From positions 186,001-250,000 of the forward strand of contig CAWFMB010000003.1 of NCBI GenBank assembly GCA_963816685.1: a DNA stretch of 64,000 bases. The letters are read 5' to 3'. Below are positions 8,972 through 18,834 of this stretch, piece by piece. Numbering within the stretch: position 1 is the first letter of the stretch; every line of letters starts with the position of its first letter. A program made the translations under genes and the position numbers. Source of the DNA: CAVYUC01 sp963816685 (GTDB taxonomy: Bacteria > Bacteroidota > Bacteroidia > Bacteroidales > Prolixibacteraceae). The notes below the pieces were generated by a model. It made no database searches and was not told the DNA's origin. It was given only the letters and a program-made list of their open reading frames with translations.

Positions 8972-9007
8972 TTATCCGTCAAGCGGACTGTAGCCGCTGG
9001 ACGATAA
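8972..9007. repeat. Third, divergent REP-like hairpin
   Basis: The arms TTATCCGTCAAGCGG and CCGCTGGACGATAA pair imperfectly (TTAT/ATAA, CGTC/GACG, GCGG/CCGC) around ACTGTAG. It shares the CCGTCAAG(C)CG left arm with the two upstream copies but has another loop, so it looks like a related family member. Confidence 0.7.
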
Positions 9008-9080
9008 CAAAACCTTTACCATTAGCGAAAATATCAGTATATTGACTAAATTCAAAAAATGTGATTATAGAAACTTATAA

Positions 9081-11891
9081 ATGACAAAATCAAAGTTAAA
9101 AATTGATGTTCTTAAAAATGAATTAGCAGCTAAAAACCGCGAGCTGGAAATTGAAAAAGCCTTTGAGAAGGTAAGAGAACATGCAATGTCTATGCGTCAC
9201 TCATCTGATTTGCAGAAGATTGTTAATATAGTTGCCCGGGAATTGAATAATATGAACCTGGATATAACCGGAGTATTTATGGTAATCAATAATGACAAAA
9301 TTGATAAACAATTCACATTTTGGGGATCTACTGGTGTGGCAGAAACTTATATGAAAAGAGCGGCTATCCCTTTTCTGGATCGGCCCATTTACAGAGTGTT
9401 GGCAGAGGCGACAACGAAAGGAGAGAGATTTTTTGTGGAGGAATATTCAAGGGAGGAAAAAAATGAATTCTTTAAACATTTATTTAAATACCCGCCATAC
9501 AATTCATCAACTCCTGAATGGAAGGAACAGGTATTTTCCCGTGAAGGCGGCTATACCCGATCGGTTTCGGTTTCTCATTATACATCAATCTTTGTGGTTA
9601 ATCATTTTGGAAGAAGATTATCTGATGATGATAATAAAATTCTGAAACGGTTTGGAAGAGTTTTTGAACAAAGTTACACCCGGTTTCTCGATATTCAAAA
9701 AGCAGAAGCCCTTGCCCATGAAGCGATCAAACAAGCATCGGTGGATAGGGTGCGCGGTGAAATTGCCAGTATGCGCACCACTGAAGACCTTAACCGCATT
9801 ACACCAATTATTTGGCGCGAACTTGAAACACTGGAAGTCCCGTTTATACGCTGCGGTGTTTTTATTATTGATGAAGTGAAAGAAGAAGTTCAGGCTTATC
9901 TGACTACACCGGATGGTTATTCATTGGGAGTATTTAATCTATCGCTGGATGCAAATGAACTCACAATTAACACGGTTAAGCATTGGAAAAAAAATCAGGT
10001 GTACAAAGAGCACTGGAATAAGGAAGAATTTATTGACTGGACAAAATCTATGATTGAAGCCGGACTAATCCAAACTGCTGAAACTTACCAGGGATCATCT
10101 ACTCCGCCGGAATCGCTCTACCTGCATTTTGTACCTTTTGCCCAGGGATTGCTCTATGTGGGAAATGTTTCTTCGCTTTCCGATGAAAAATTAGAAGTGG
10201 TTAAAACATTGGCTGAAGCATTTTCAATAGCTTATGCACGGTATGAAGACTTTAAAAATGTGGAAGAAGCAAAAAACAAGATTGAAATAACGTTAAATGA
10301 ACTGAAAACAGCACAGGCGCAACTTCAGGAGCTTGACAAGTTAAAGTCCCGGTTCTTTGCAAATATCTCTCACGAATTTCGAACACCGCTCACACTCATA
10401 ATGGGCGAGGTGGAAAGTGTTATTGCTTCGAATATTGCCTCGAACAACAAAAGAAAGCTTGAAGTAGTAAACAGGAATGCAAAAAAACTGCTGGTACTGA
10501 TTAACCAGTTACTCGAGCTTTCAAAAATTGATGCCGGTATTTTTGAATTAAGGAAAGAAAAAGGAAATTTCGTAACATTTTTGAAAAATATTTTCATTTC
10601 GTTTGAATCACTCTCTTTATCAAAAAATATTCTGCTTTTATTTAATTCAGTAACAGAAAACATCACGTTTGTATTTGATCATGAAAAAATGGAAACCATT
10701 TTTTACAATCTGCTTTCAAATGCATTCAAGTTTACCGAAGGACCGGGTGAAATATCATTGTCTGTACAAATACATGAATCTTCAAAAATTGAAATATGTT
10801 TACATGATACAGGAATTGGAATTCCCCCGGAACAACTACCACATATTTTCGACAGGTTTTTCCAGGCCGACAGCTCTTCTGTTCGAAAGCATGAAGGTGC
10901 TGGAATCGGGCTGGCACTTGTAAAAGAGCTGGTGGAACTTCAAAACGGGAAAATATATGCCTCCAGCAAACAAGGAAAAGGAACTGAATTCAGGGTATTC
11001 TTTCCTTTAACCTTACCAACAATAGGTGCTGACGGGGAAAATATTTCATTTCGAACAGAAAAGAAAAAAAACATTTTTGAACCAGAAGTTCAATCTGCAA
11101 TTCAGACAGCATTATCAGAGGGTGATGGCATTGAAAACCACAACAAAACAATTCTTGTCGTGGAAGATAATCATGAAGTTCGCGACTACATCAAAGAACA
11201 GTTGAAAGATACCTACCGGATAAAGGAAGCAGGTAACGGAGAAGAGGGGCTTTTGTCTGCAGTAGAACAACTTCCCGATCTTATCATATCTGATGTAATG
11301 ATGCCGAAGATGGATGGTTATGAATTTTGCCTGAAAATACGCAGCAATGAAAATACAAGCCACATCCCCATTGTAATGCTCACTGCAAAAGCCGGTTTCG
11401 ATGACAAAATCAATGGCCTTGAAACCGGTATCGATGCTTATATTACAAAACCATTCCGGGCAAAAGAATTAAAAATCAGAATAAAAAACCTGATCCACCA
11501 AAGAGAGTTGCTAAGAAAACGGTTTAGTAATTCAACGATCATAAGGCCATCGGAAGTATCAGCAATTTCTGCCGATCAATCATTTTTGAAAAAGACATTG
11601 AAAATTATTGAGGCGAATTTCCATGACGAAAACTTTTCGGTAGATCAATTGGCCGGTAAAATAAACATGAGTGTTTCACAGCTTAACAGAAAACTCAATG
11701 CATTAATTGACCAACCTGCCGGCCAACTGATCCGATCGCTCCGGTTGCAGCGTGCTGCAGATTTGCTAAAGCAGAATGCCGGCAATGTTTCTGAAATCTG
11801 TTATAACCTCGGATTTAATGACCAGGCTTATTTTTCGCGCGCCTTCAAAAAACAATTTGGCCAAACACCATCCGAATACAGAGATAATTAA
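9081..11891 (+). CDS. Hybrid histidine kinase / response regulator / AraC-type regulator with two GAF-like sensor domains
   Basis: This 936-residue cytoplasmic protein begins with an N-terminal coil (about 5-35). Two related GAF-like modules follow; both open with a similar motif (SMRHSSDL near 37 and SMRTTEDL near 228). HisKA contains His431 in ISHEFRTPLT. The ATPase domain has NLLSNAFKFTE, DTGIGIPPEQ and GAGIGLALVKEL. A receiver domain from about 688 carries Asp738 (ISDVMMPKMDG), and an AraC helix-turn-helix pair occupies about 830-936. Unlike classic HTCS proteins it has no periplasmic propeller or membrane segments, so it should sense an internal signal. Target genes are unknown; it is followed by an unrelated SDR gene. 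Confidence 0.9.
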   Translation: MTKSKLKIDVLKNELAAKNRELEIEKAFEKVREHAMSMRHSSDLQKIVNIVARELNNMNLDITGVFMVINNDKIDKQFTFWGSTGVAETYMKRAAIPFLDRPIYRVLAEATTKGERFFVEEYSREEKNEFFKHLFKYPPYNSSTPEWKEQVFSREGGYTRSVSVSHYTSIFVVNHFGRRLSDDDNKILKRFGRVFEQSYTRFLDIQKAEALAHEAIKQASVDRVRGEIASMRTTEDLNRITPIIWRELETLEVPFIRCGVFIIDEVKEEVQAYLTTPDGYSLGVFNLSLDANELTINTVKHWKKNQVYKEHWNKEEFIDWTKSMIEAGLIQTAETYQGSSTPPESLYLHFVPFAQGLLYVGNVSSLSDEKLEVVKTLAEAFSIAYARYEDFKNVEEAKNKIEITLNELKTAQAQLQELDKLKSRFFANISHEFRTPLTLIMGEVESVIASNIASNNKRKLEVVNRNAKKLLVLINQLLELSKIDAGIFELRKEKGNFVTFLKNIFISFESLSLSKNILLLFNSVTENITFVFDHEKMETIFYNLLSNAFKFTEGPGEISLSVQIHESSKIEICLHDTGIGIPPEQLPHIFDRFFQADSSSVRKHEGAGIGLALVKELVELQNGKIYASSKQGKGTEFRVFFPLTLPTIGADGENISFRTEKKKNIFEPEVQSAIQTALSEGDGIENHNKTILVVEDNHEVRDYIKEQLKDTYRIKEAGNGEEGLLSAVEQLPDLIISDVMMPKMDGYEFCLKIRSNENTSHIPIVMLTAKAGFDDKINGLETGIDAYITKPFRAKELKIRIKNLIHQRELLRKRFSNSTIIRPSEVSAISADQSFLKKTLKIIEANFHDENFSVDQLAGKINMSVSQLNRKLNALIDQPAGQLIRSLRLQRAADLLKQNAGNVSEICYNLGFNDQAYFSRAFKKQFGQTPSEYRDN

Positions 11892-12027
11892 AGTCATTCA
11901 CTCACCTGTTTTTACATCATTCTGCACAATGACTGAAAAATACAAATCATTGCGCAAAAAGTATAAATAACCCACACCCGACCTGCTTAACTTCGCATTG
12001 TATCATATTCAATTAAAAATTTGAGCA

Positions 12028-12828
12028 ATGAGAAAAGCAGCTATCATAGGTGGTTCACAAATTATTGGGAGTTATATAATATTTAAATTTCTTGCTGAAA
12101 ATTATAATGTAAAAGTTCAGATTTCCCAAAAGAGTCCAATTAAAAAAGATCCGTCTTTTATAAACTTCAGTAATAACAAAAACCTTGAAGTTCATGAAAC
12201 TGATTTGATATCTCCGGAACAGATTCAAAAATTTATTGAAGATTGCGAAATAATAATTCATTGCGGAGACCCCATGCGCCTGGATATAAAATCTTCAGAA
12301 ATTCCTATTTATGCACCGGTTATAAAAAGAACCGGAAATCTTTTTAAAGCGATCGCGAAAAGTAAATCTCTGAGGAAAGTTATTTTCATCACATCGGCAG
12401 TGGCATTTAATACTGATTATACATCAACTTTGACCGGAGATGAAAAGAATGATGTGATAACAAAAAATATGCAGGTTGAAAAAGCAAAATACCATGCAGC
12501 AAAAGTAGTTTACAATGTTATCGACAGCTTCCCGAAAAGTCTTTTTGAAGTCATTTTTATTTCTCCTGTAGAAGTAAAAAATCACCAGCTTTCAAGCAGT
12601 TCAATTTCAACAGCAACCGGTCTTCAGTTTCTTTTCAGAAAAAGAATTATGCCAGATCCGTTCTTTCAGGAAATATTAAAAAGACAAGTAATCAATGGGC
12701 TCACCAACATTGAAGAATTACCTGAAAAGGTGTTTAATGCTGCTGCATTGGGAGAAATGGATGAGGCGCTAATATCAAAAAATGAACGGATGACTGTCAA
12801 ATACAATAAAATTGGAGTAGCTTCGTAA
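12028..12828 (+). CDS. SDR-like NAD(P)-binding protein with altered glycine motif
   Basis: This 266-residue protein resembles extended short-chain dehydrogenases/epimerases. It starts with AAIIGGSQIIGSYI, where the usual GxxGxxG loop has lost its middle glycine. IIHCG marks strand 4, ITSAVAF carries a candidate serine, and YHAAK fits YxxxK. Substrate and even activity are uncertain because the nucleotide loop is unusual. It follows the sensor kinase by about 135 bp with a TAACTTCG element at 11988-11995 that could be a -7 box, so it may have its own promoter. Confidence 0.65.
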   Translation: MRKAAIIGGSQIIGSYIIFKFLAENYNVKVQISQKSPIKKDPSFINFSNNKNLEVHETDLISPEQIQKFIEDCEIIIHCGDPMRLDIKSSEIPIYAPVIKRTGNLFKAIAKSKSLRKVIFITSAVAFNTDYTSTLTGDEKNDVITKNMQVEKAKYHAAKVVYNVIDSFPKSLFEVIFISPVEVKNHQLSSSSISTATGLQFLFRKRIMPDPFFQEILKRQVINGLTNIEELPEKVFNAAALGEMDEALISKNERMTVKYNKIGVAS

Positions 12829-12921
12829 AGGTACTGTCCTGTGTTGTAGATTTGTTATGCGGAACTACGGTTAAAACCACCAGGTTGGAATAATATGATT
12901 CGTATACAGAATTTTAATAAA

Positions 12922-15354
12922 CTAACCCAAAACAATCTTTACACTGCAACTGTCTTTTTTAGAAACCGGTATTTTATTTCCTTCTGCTTTCTTCCCGTCA
13001 ATATAAATTTCTCTTACACCTTTAGAAACATGCGATGGATTGGAAACCTCAATTGTAAATGTTGTTCCCCTGAATTTTCGTTGAACAGTGAACCCATTCC
13101 AGCTTTTTGGGATGCATGGATTTATGATTAATCCATCATAATCAGGCTGAATTCCAAGAATGTGCTGCGAAATGGCAAAAAAGTTCCAGGCTGCAGTTCC
13201 GGTGAGCCATGAGTTTTTTGCTTCTCCCGGTTTCCATGCATCTTTTCCTGCAATCATTTGGGAATAAACATAGGGTTCGGTGCGGTGTAAATCGCTGATT
13301 TCTTCCAGGTACGACGGACAAATTTTCTGATAATACTCAAATGCCTGGTCACCATTACCGGCAGTTGTTTCGCCAATCATAATCCAGGGATTGTTGTGGC
13401 AGAAAATACCCGCGTTTTCCTTGTACCCTTCTGGGTAACTGGTAATTTCACCTTTGCTGAAATCGTATTCTGTATATGCAGGATTGTTTAGCACAATTCC
13501 GTACTTGCTGTCAAGGTGTTTTTTTACAGAGTCAAGGGCCATTTGCGGCCAGCCCTTTTCTGCGCCAATGGCTGCCATTGTGCAGTATCCGTTCGATTCG
13601 ATGAATATCTTTCCTTCATCACATTCCTTGCTCCCAATTTTATTCCCAAAGAAATCGTATGCACGTAAAAACCATTCGCCATCCCAGGCATGTTTTGCAA
13701 TTGCAGCATTCATTTTCTCCACTTCAGCTTTTACTTTATCCGCTTCCGAAGTCTTATCAAGCCGGTTCAGCAAAGCAGCATAGTCATTTCCATAGAGACT
13801 AAACATTCCGGCAATCATTATCGATTCGGCTACACCACCTGCTTTGTTTTCGGTAGTTTGGAATGATTCATCAGGATTAGTGGAAAAACAATTCAGGTTG
13901 AGGCAATCGTTCCAATCGGCACGGCCAATCAGGGGTAATCCATGCGGTCCCAAATTACGTGTAACATGCAAAAACGACCGGTTTAAATGATCTAAAAGTG
14001 GCTGCGATTTACTTTCATCGTTATTATATGGAACAAGTTCATCCAATATAGAAAAATCTCCTGTTTCCTTAATGTATAATGTCGCAGACAATATCAGCCA
14101 GAGCGGATCGTCGTTAAAATTTCCGCCAATGTCTGCATTTCCCTTTTTCGTAAGCGGTTGATATTGGTGATAGGCGCCACCATCTTCCAGCTGTGTTGCA
14201 GCTAAATCAAGAATACGTTCACGTGCTTTCTCCGGAATAAGATGGACAAATCCAATTAAATCCTGGTTTGAATCACGGAAACCCATACCTCGTCCAATTC
14301 CCGATTCAAAATAAGAAGCCGACCTCGACATGTTAAAGGTGACCATATTTTGATACTGGTTCCAGATGTTTACCATCCTGTCGAGCTTTGCATCCTGACT
14401 TTTTACCTGGTAATTCGAAAGTAGTTCTGTCCAGTAATCCTTTAATTTTAGAAATTCGGTATTGACTTTTTCTGCAGAATCGAATCTGTTTATAATTTCG
14501 TTTGCCTTTGTTTTATTAATTACCTTTTTTGATTCCCATTTTTGCTCTTCTTCATTTTCAACATATCCCAAAAGAAAAACCAATTCTTTTTCTTCGTTTG
14601 GAGCAAGTTCAATTTCGAGCATGTGCGATGCAATGGGAGACCATCCATGAGCCACTGAATTTTTAGATTTACCTTCCTGAATTACCTCCGGGTCAGAATA
14701 TGAATTGTACAAACCAACAAAAGCTTCCCTATCGGTGTCAAATCCGCTGATTTTTTCATTAACCGTATAAAATGAATAATGATTGCGGCGCTCGCGGTAT
14801 TCTGTTTTGTGGTAAATGGTTGAATTCTGAAGTTCTACTTCGCCAATGGAATAATTCCGCTGAAAATTAGTCATATCATCCAGTGCATTCCAGAGGTTCC
14901 ATTCAACAAATGAAAAGAGCTTAAATTTTTTTGATTCCCCTGAATGGTTTTTTAATTTAACGAGTTGAATTTCAGCTGAAACACCAAGCGGAACAAAATA
15001 GGTTATTTCTGCTGAAAGATTATTTTTTGTTCCTGAAATTTTGGTATAACCCAAACCGTGACAGCATTGATAACTGTCGAGTTTAGTTTTCACCGGTTTC
15101 CAGCCCGGAGACCAAATCGTCCCGTTATCATTGATATAGAAGTATTTCCCATTATCGTCGATGGGTACGTTATTGTAACGAAAGCGCGTTATTCTTCTAA
15201 AACGCGGGTCCTTATAAAAACTGTAGCCTCCACCTGTGTTGGATATCAAACTGAAAAAATCATCGTTGCCAAGATAGTTGATCCATGGCCAGGGAGTTTT
15301 AGGATTATTAATAACGTATTCCCGGTTTGTATCGTCGAAATAGCCAAATTGCAT
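12922..15354 (-). CDS. GH94 family phosphorylase (cellobiose/cello-oligosaccharide phosphorylase-like)
   Basis: This protein of 810 residues has no signal peptide, so it is cytoplasmic. The start MQFGYFDDTNREYVI and the later PWPWINYLG are the classic N-terminus of cellobiose-phosphorylase-like GH94 enzymes. The catalytic general-acid aspartate is visible as Asp483 in GRADWNDCLNLN. GH94 enzymes cleave beta-linked disaccharides with phosphate to give a sugar 1-phosphate and a sugar. Length matches cellobiose phosphorylase, but chitobiose and laminaribiose enzymes share these motifs, so the substrate is open. The ATG at 15354 replaces the ten-codon-longer start at 15384. The same-strand esterase lies 129 bp upstream. 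Confidence 0.9.
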   Translation of the reverse strand: MQFGYFDDTNREYVINNPKTPWPWINYLGNDDFFSLISNTGGGYSFYKDPRFRRITRFRYNNVPIDDNGKYFYINDNGTIWSPGWKPVKTKLDSYQCCHGLGYTKISGTKNNLSAEITYFVPLGVSAEIQLVKLKNHSGESKKFKLFSFVEWNLWNALDDMTNFQRNYSIGEVELQNSTIYHKTEYRERRNHYSFYTVNEKISGFDTDREAFVGLYNSYSDPEVIQEGKSKNSVAHGWSPIASHMLEIELAPNEEKELVFLLGYVENEEEQKWESKKVINKTKANEIINRFDSAEKVNTEFLKLKDYWTELLSNYQVKSQDAKLDRMVNIWNQYQNMVTFNMSRSASYFESGIGRGMGFRDSNQDLIGFVHLIPEKARERILDLAATQLEDGGAYHQYQPLTKKGNADIGGNFNDDPLWLILSATLYIKETGDFSILDELVPYNNDESKSQPLLDHLNRSFLHVTRNLGPHGLPLIGRADWNDCLNLNCFSTNPDESFQTTENKAGGVAESIMIAGMFSLYGNDYAALLNRLDKTSEADKVKAEVEKMNAAIAKHAWDGEWFLRAYDFFGNKIGSKECDEGKIFIESNGYCTMAAIGAEKGWPQMALDSVKKHLDSKYGIVLNNPAYTEYDFSKGEITSYPEGYKENAGIFCHNNPWIMIGETTAGNGDQAFEYYQKICPSYLEEISDLHRTEPYVYSQMIAGKDAWKPGEAKNSWLTGTAAWNFFAISQHILGIQPDYDGLIINPCIPKSWNGFTVQRKFRGTTFTIEVSNPSHVSKGVREIYIDGKKAEGNKIPVSKKDSCSVKIVLG

Positions 15355-15483
15355 TAGTAGTTGATTAAAATAGTAAAGGAACAAATGTAGTCCATATTGT
15401 CATTCAAACAAAAAGAAATGTAGTAAAAACTATCACTTTCAATAGAATTTTATACAAGTAAAAGCTGAAACACGAATTTAAAA

Positions 15484-17439
15484 TTATTGAGTAATTCCAG
15501 GCCATTCATCGGTTCTGAACGGATTTGCAGGCAATCCTTCCTGATTATACAGATTTACATCATCCGGATTATCAGCCCAGCCATATCTCACTGCTACAGG
15601 ATTTTCAACATTATCAGAATAAACGACAACTTTATTGTCACCGGTTAATTCTGCTTTCGCCCATTGAAATTTTTTATCCGGGCCTGCAATTGTAAATCCT
15701 TTAAGGTATCCGTATTTATCTTTCACCTGCAAGCCGGTGCCCGTTTCTGAAAAGGTAACAATAGCTTTTCCATTCTTAAAATCGACTGACTGAAACATTG
15801 GACCCGAATTGACGACATCTTTATTATATGCAATTTTCAAAGCATTTAAAGCGAGTCGTTTCCCAACATCCTGTTTATTTTTTGGATGAATATCCCCGGC
15901 TTCACCAATATCGATGGCAAGCGCCATACCTGTATTTGGCAATGAGAGTGTTTTGGTTTGTGCTTCGCGCAGCTCGGCCCAGGTGCTTTCTCCGGGTTGC
16001 TCCGGCGCCTGCATAAAATTTGCCAGTGATACATACAGAAACGGAAAATCACCCTGGTTCCACTGATTTCGCCAATCTTTTATAAGGTTCGGAAAAACTC
16101 TTTGGTATTGTTTTGCCCGGTATGCATTTGACTCACCCTGGTACCAGATTGCTCCTCTTATGGCGAATGGTATGATTGGATTTATCATTGCATTATACAG
16201 CAGTGTTGGATATGTATTTGGCCCTACATTAATTGCTCCGATCGATGCCTTTGATATCTTAAATTTCCATTCGCCTGAAATATCCACTTTTTCATTCCCA
16301 ATAGCCAGAAACTGGTCTTCAGGATTTCCCCAGATTCCGCCATTGCCGCCTTTATCATCTACCCGTACAACAATTACATTATTCCCGGGCTGCAAATATT
16401 TTTTATTAATAGTATATACCCGTTCTTTATCGTATTGGTCGGTTTTGCCAATCTCAAATCCATTTATAAATGTAATATCTGCATCATCTATTTTTCCAAG
16501 ATGAAGTGTGATGTTTGCATTTGTTTGTTTTTCATTAAGTTGAATTTGTTTGCGGTACCAGCCAATTCCGTCAATATCGATATATCCCTGATTTTCCCAA
16601 TACATAGGAGTCTTTATCTCTTTCCAGTTACTGTCGTTGAAATCGAGTCCTGACCAAACCGGTTTGCCGTTTTCCATTCCTTTATCTTCGGATGGAATTT
16701 CACCTCCGAGAATTTCTTTTATTTGTTCAATTTTTGCCTGTCGGTAATTTTCAAAATCCATTTGCTGCAATTCTGCCAGCCTGTTTTTAAAATCTGCATC
16801 ATCCTTTATTGTTTCCGGACTTATCCATGACTCGGCAACAGTGCCACCCCATGATGTATGAATTAATCCAACCGGAACATTTAAGCGGCTATGAATATCT
16901 CTTCCAAAAAAATAAGCCACAGCTGAAAATCCAGGGACAGTTTCAGGTGAACATTCCACCCATTCTCCGTCGTTTAAATCATTTTCGGGAAATTGAGCTA
17001 CTGCCAGGGGAACCTGAAACAAACGGATTTTCGGGAAACTGGCAGATTCAATTTCCTTATCGGCATTTATACTTTGATCAACGCGAAACTGCATGTTCGA
17101 CTGGCCGGAGCAAATCCACACTTCGCCAATTAATACATTATCCAGAATAACCGTGTTTTTACCTTTCACAGTAAGTGTAAACGGACCGCCATATTCTTGC
17201 GGAGGAAGATTTACTCTCCATTTTCCGTTGATATCTGTACGCGTTTTAAAAGTTTTGTTATTGAACGAAACGATGATGCGTTCTCCTTTTTCTCCCCAGC
17301 CCCAGATCGGAATTTCAATTCCCTGCTGCAAAACCATATTTGAACTGAAAATTTTCGGCAGTCTTATTTCGGCTGATGAAGCAACACTGATGAAAATTCC
17401 TGCAATAAAAAAAAGATAAAATAACTTTATTGATTTCAT
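15484..17439 (-). CDS. Secreted SGNH sialate/acetyl-xylan-type O-acetylesterase
   Basis: This 651-residue protein has a signal peptide (about 1-22). The SGNH block is GEVWICSGQSNMQF with nucleophile Ser114, and a histidine lies in DIHPKNKQDVGKRLA. A galactose-binding-like insert (about 245-395, with YRKQIQL and GNNVIVVRVDDKGGNGGIWG) splits the hydrolase, as is usual for the sialate O-acetylesterase (DUF303) family. These enzymes remove acetyl groups from sialic acid or from plant and algal polysaccharides. Its position before the GH94 phosphorylase on the same strand favours a role in acetylated beta-glycan use, but this is inference. Confidence 0.88.
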   Translation of the reverse strand: MKSIKLFYLFFIAGIFISVASSAEIRLPKIFSSNMVLQQGIEIPIWGWGEKGERIIVSFNNKTFKTRTDINGKWRVNLPPQEYGGPFTLTVKGKNTVILDNVLIGEVWICSGQSNMQFRVDQSINADKEIESASFPKIRLFQVPLAVAQFPENDLNDGEWVECSPETVPGFSAVAYFFGRDIHSRLNVPVGLIHTSWGGTVAESWISPETIKDDADFKNRLAELQQMDFENYRQAKIEQIKEILGGEIPSEDKGMENGKPVWSGLDFNDSNWKEIKTPMYWENQGYIDIDGIGWYRKQIQLNEKQTNANITLHLGKIDDADITFINGFEIGKTDQYDKERVYTINKKYLQPGNNVIVVRVDDKGGNGGIWGNPEDQFLAIGNEKVDISGEWKFKISKASIGAINVGPNTYPTLLYNAMINPIIPFAIRGAIWYQGESNAYRAKQYQRVFPNLIKDWRNQWNQGDFPFLYVSLANFMQAPEQPGESTWAELREAQTKTLSLPNTGMALAIDIGEAGDIHPKNKQDVGKRLALNALKIAYNKDVVNSGPMFQSVDFKNGKAIVTFSETGTGLQVKDKYGYLKGFTIAGPDKKFQWAKAELTGDNKVVVYSDNVENPVAVRYGWADNPDDVNLYNQEGLPANPFRTDEWPGITQ

Positions 17440-17544
17440 GATGATTCAGATTTAATGAAATCAAAGCTATTAAATTTTAAGAAATATGAAACGAACATGT
17501 TTGCAGAAATACACAAACACCGATGAACAAATTACCTGTGAATT

Positions 17545-17573
17545 CCCTGTCCGATGGTCAGGCGGACATCGGG
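17545..17573. repeat. GC-rich intergenic hairpin
   Basis: GTCCG pairs with CGGAC around ATGGTCAGG, and outer CCC pairs with GGG. It stands out in an otherwise AT-rich 243-bp spacer between the kinase gene and the esterase gene. It resembles the REP-type elements near 8.2 kb in size and GC content but not in sequence. Confidence 0.5.
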
Positions 17574-17682
17574 TGAGAAAGTGGTTGAAAGAAATTACGT
17601 TTAACCGACAGCTAATCAGAAACTTTTAAAATTTGTACAGATGAATAAGCAGGCCGTTGAAAAGACAGATAAATTTAGGTTT

Positions 17683-18834
17683 TTATGAACACAGTTGAGT
17701 AACCTTTTTATGAATCACAGTTTTAACAGGTAACGAAAAATAAAAACACGAACCTTTTCCATATTCACTTTCCACCCAGATTTCTCCATTGTTTTTTTCG
17801 ATAAAGTCTTTGCAGATAATTAATCCCAAACCGGTACCTTTTTCGCCATCGGTGCCCAAAGTAGAGATATTTGCTTCGGTATGGAACAAGTTTTTGATTT
17901 TATCCTCAGAAATACCTACACCTGTATCCCTAATGCCAATAATTACCTTTTCCTTTTCTGATTTTAATACAGCAGTGATAGTTTCTCCGGTTTTTGAAAA
18001 CTTTATAGCATTCGAAATCAGATTTCGTAAGATGATGGTTATCATTTCCAAATCGGCAAAAACTATTGTTTCAGGCGGTATTTCATTTACAAACAGGATT
18101 TGTTTTTTATCTGCATTATGTTTTAACAAATCCAGACATTGCTGTATAACAAGCTGAATAACAATTTCCTGAGGTGATGCGGTAATTTTTTTATTTTGTG
18201 TACGCGACCATGTCAACAGGTTTTCGAGCAATCCCGAAAGCGATTGTGCAGATTGAAGAATTAACCGGTTGTAGTTCAGGATTTCTTCTGCTGAATAATT
18301 TAGATGGCCAACTTCAATAAGTTCTGAAAAACCTAATATATTGTTTAGTGGCCCTTTTAAATCGTGTCCGATGATTGAAAAAAGTTTATCCTTTGCAGCA
18401 TTTAATTCTTTCAGACGGGCTTCACTTCTTTTCAGGGTTTTTTCAGCTTTTTTCTTTTCTGTTATATCTTTTATTGTTTCTATAACACCATCAATTCTGC
18501 CCGTTATTTTTCTGTGAGGATAATAATTTATTTCGATTATTTTTTGGATGCCATTTGGCATTTTTCCGTCGTACTGAAAAAAAACCGGCTGGCCTTTCAG
18601 GCATTTATCCATCTGTGGCTTTATACTGCTTTCGAAAATTTCGGGGTGCCATAATTCATTCATCGTTTTCCCAATGATTCTGTTGGTTTGAACCTCATGG
18701 AAATTATTGAAAGCAGTATTTACAAAAACATATTTGTAATTACGGTTGATAAAAGAAGCTGGTTCAGAGATGGTGTTTAAAATTTCCTTTTGATAATGAA
18801 AATACTTTTTTGGTTTCTTAATTTGATCTTTCAT
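17683..18834 (-). CDS. PAS-domain sensor histidine kinase
   Basis: This 383-residue cytoplasmic kinase has one PAS domain (about 12-125, ending ITEKKKAEKTLKRSEARL). HisKA carries His157 in FSIIGHDLKGPLNNILGFSE. The ATPase domain shows NLISNAIKFSKTGE, RDTGVGISED and GTGLGLIICKDF. It has no transmembrane segment and no receiver domain, and no response regulator gene adjoins it, so its partner is elsewhere. The HDLKGP variant of the H-box is common in Bacteroidota soluble kinases. It is separated from its neighbours by 243 and 475 bp, so it probably has its own promoter. Confidence 0.88.
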   Translation of the reverse strand: MKDQIKKPKKYFHYQKEILNTISEPASFINRNYKYVFVNTAFNNFHEVQTNRIIGKTMNELWHPEIFESSIKPQMDKCLKGQPVFFQYDGKMPNGIQKIIEINYYPHRKITGRIDGVIETIKDITEKKKAEKTLKRSEARLKELNAAKDKLFSIIGHDLKGPLNNILGFSELIEVGHLNYSAEEILNYNRLILQSAQSLSGLLENLLTWSRTQNKKITASPQEIVIQLVIQQCLDLLKHNADKKQILFVNEIPPETIVFADLEMITIILRNLISNAIKFSKTGETITAVLKSEKEKVIIGIRDTGVGISEDKIKNLFHTEANISTLGTDGEKGTGLGLIICKDFIEKNNGEIWVESEYGKGSCFYFSLPVKTVIHKKVTQLCS

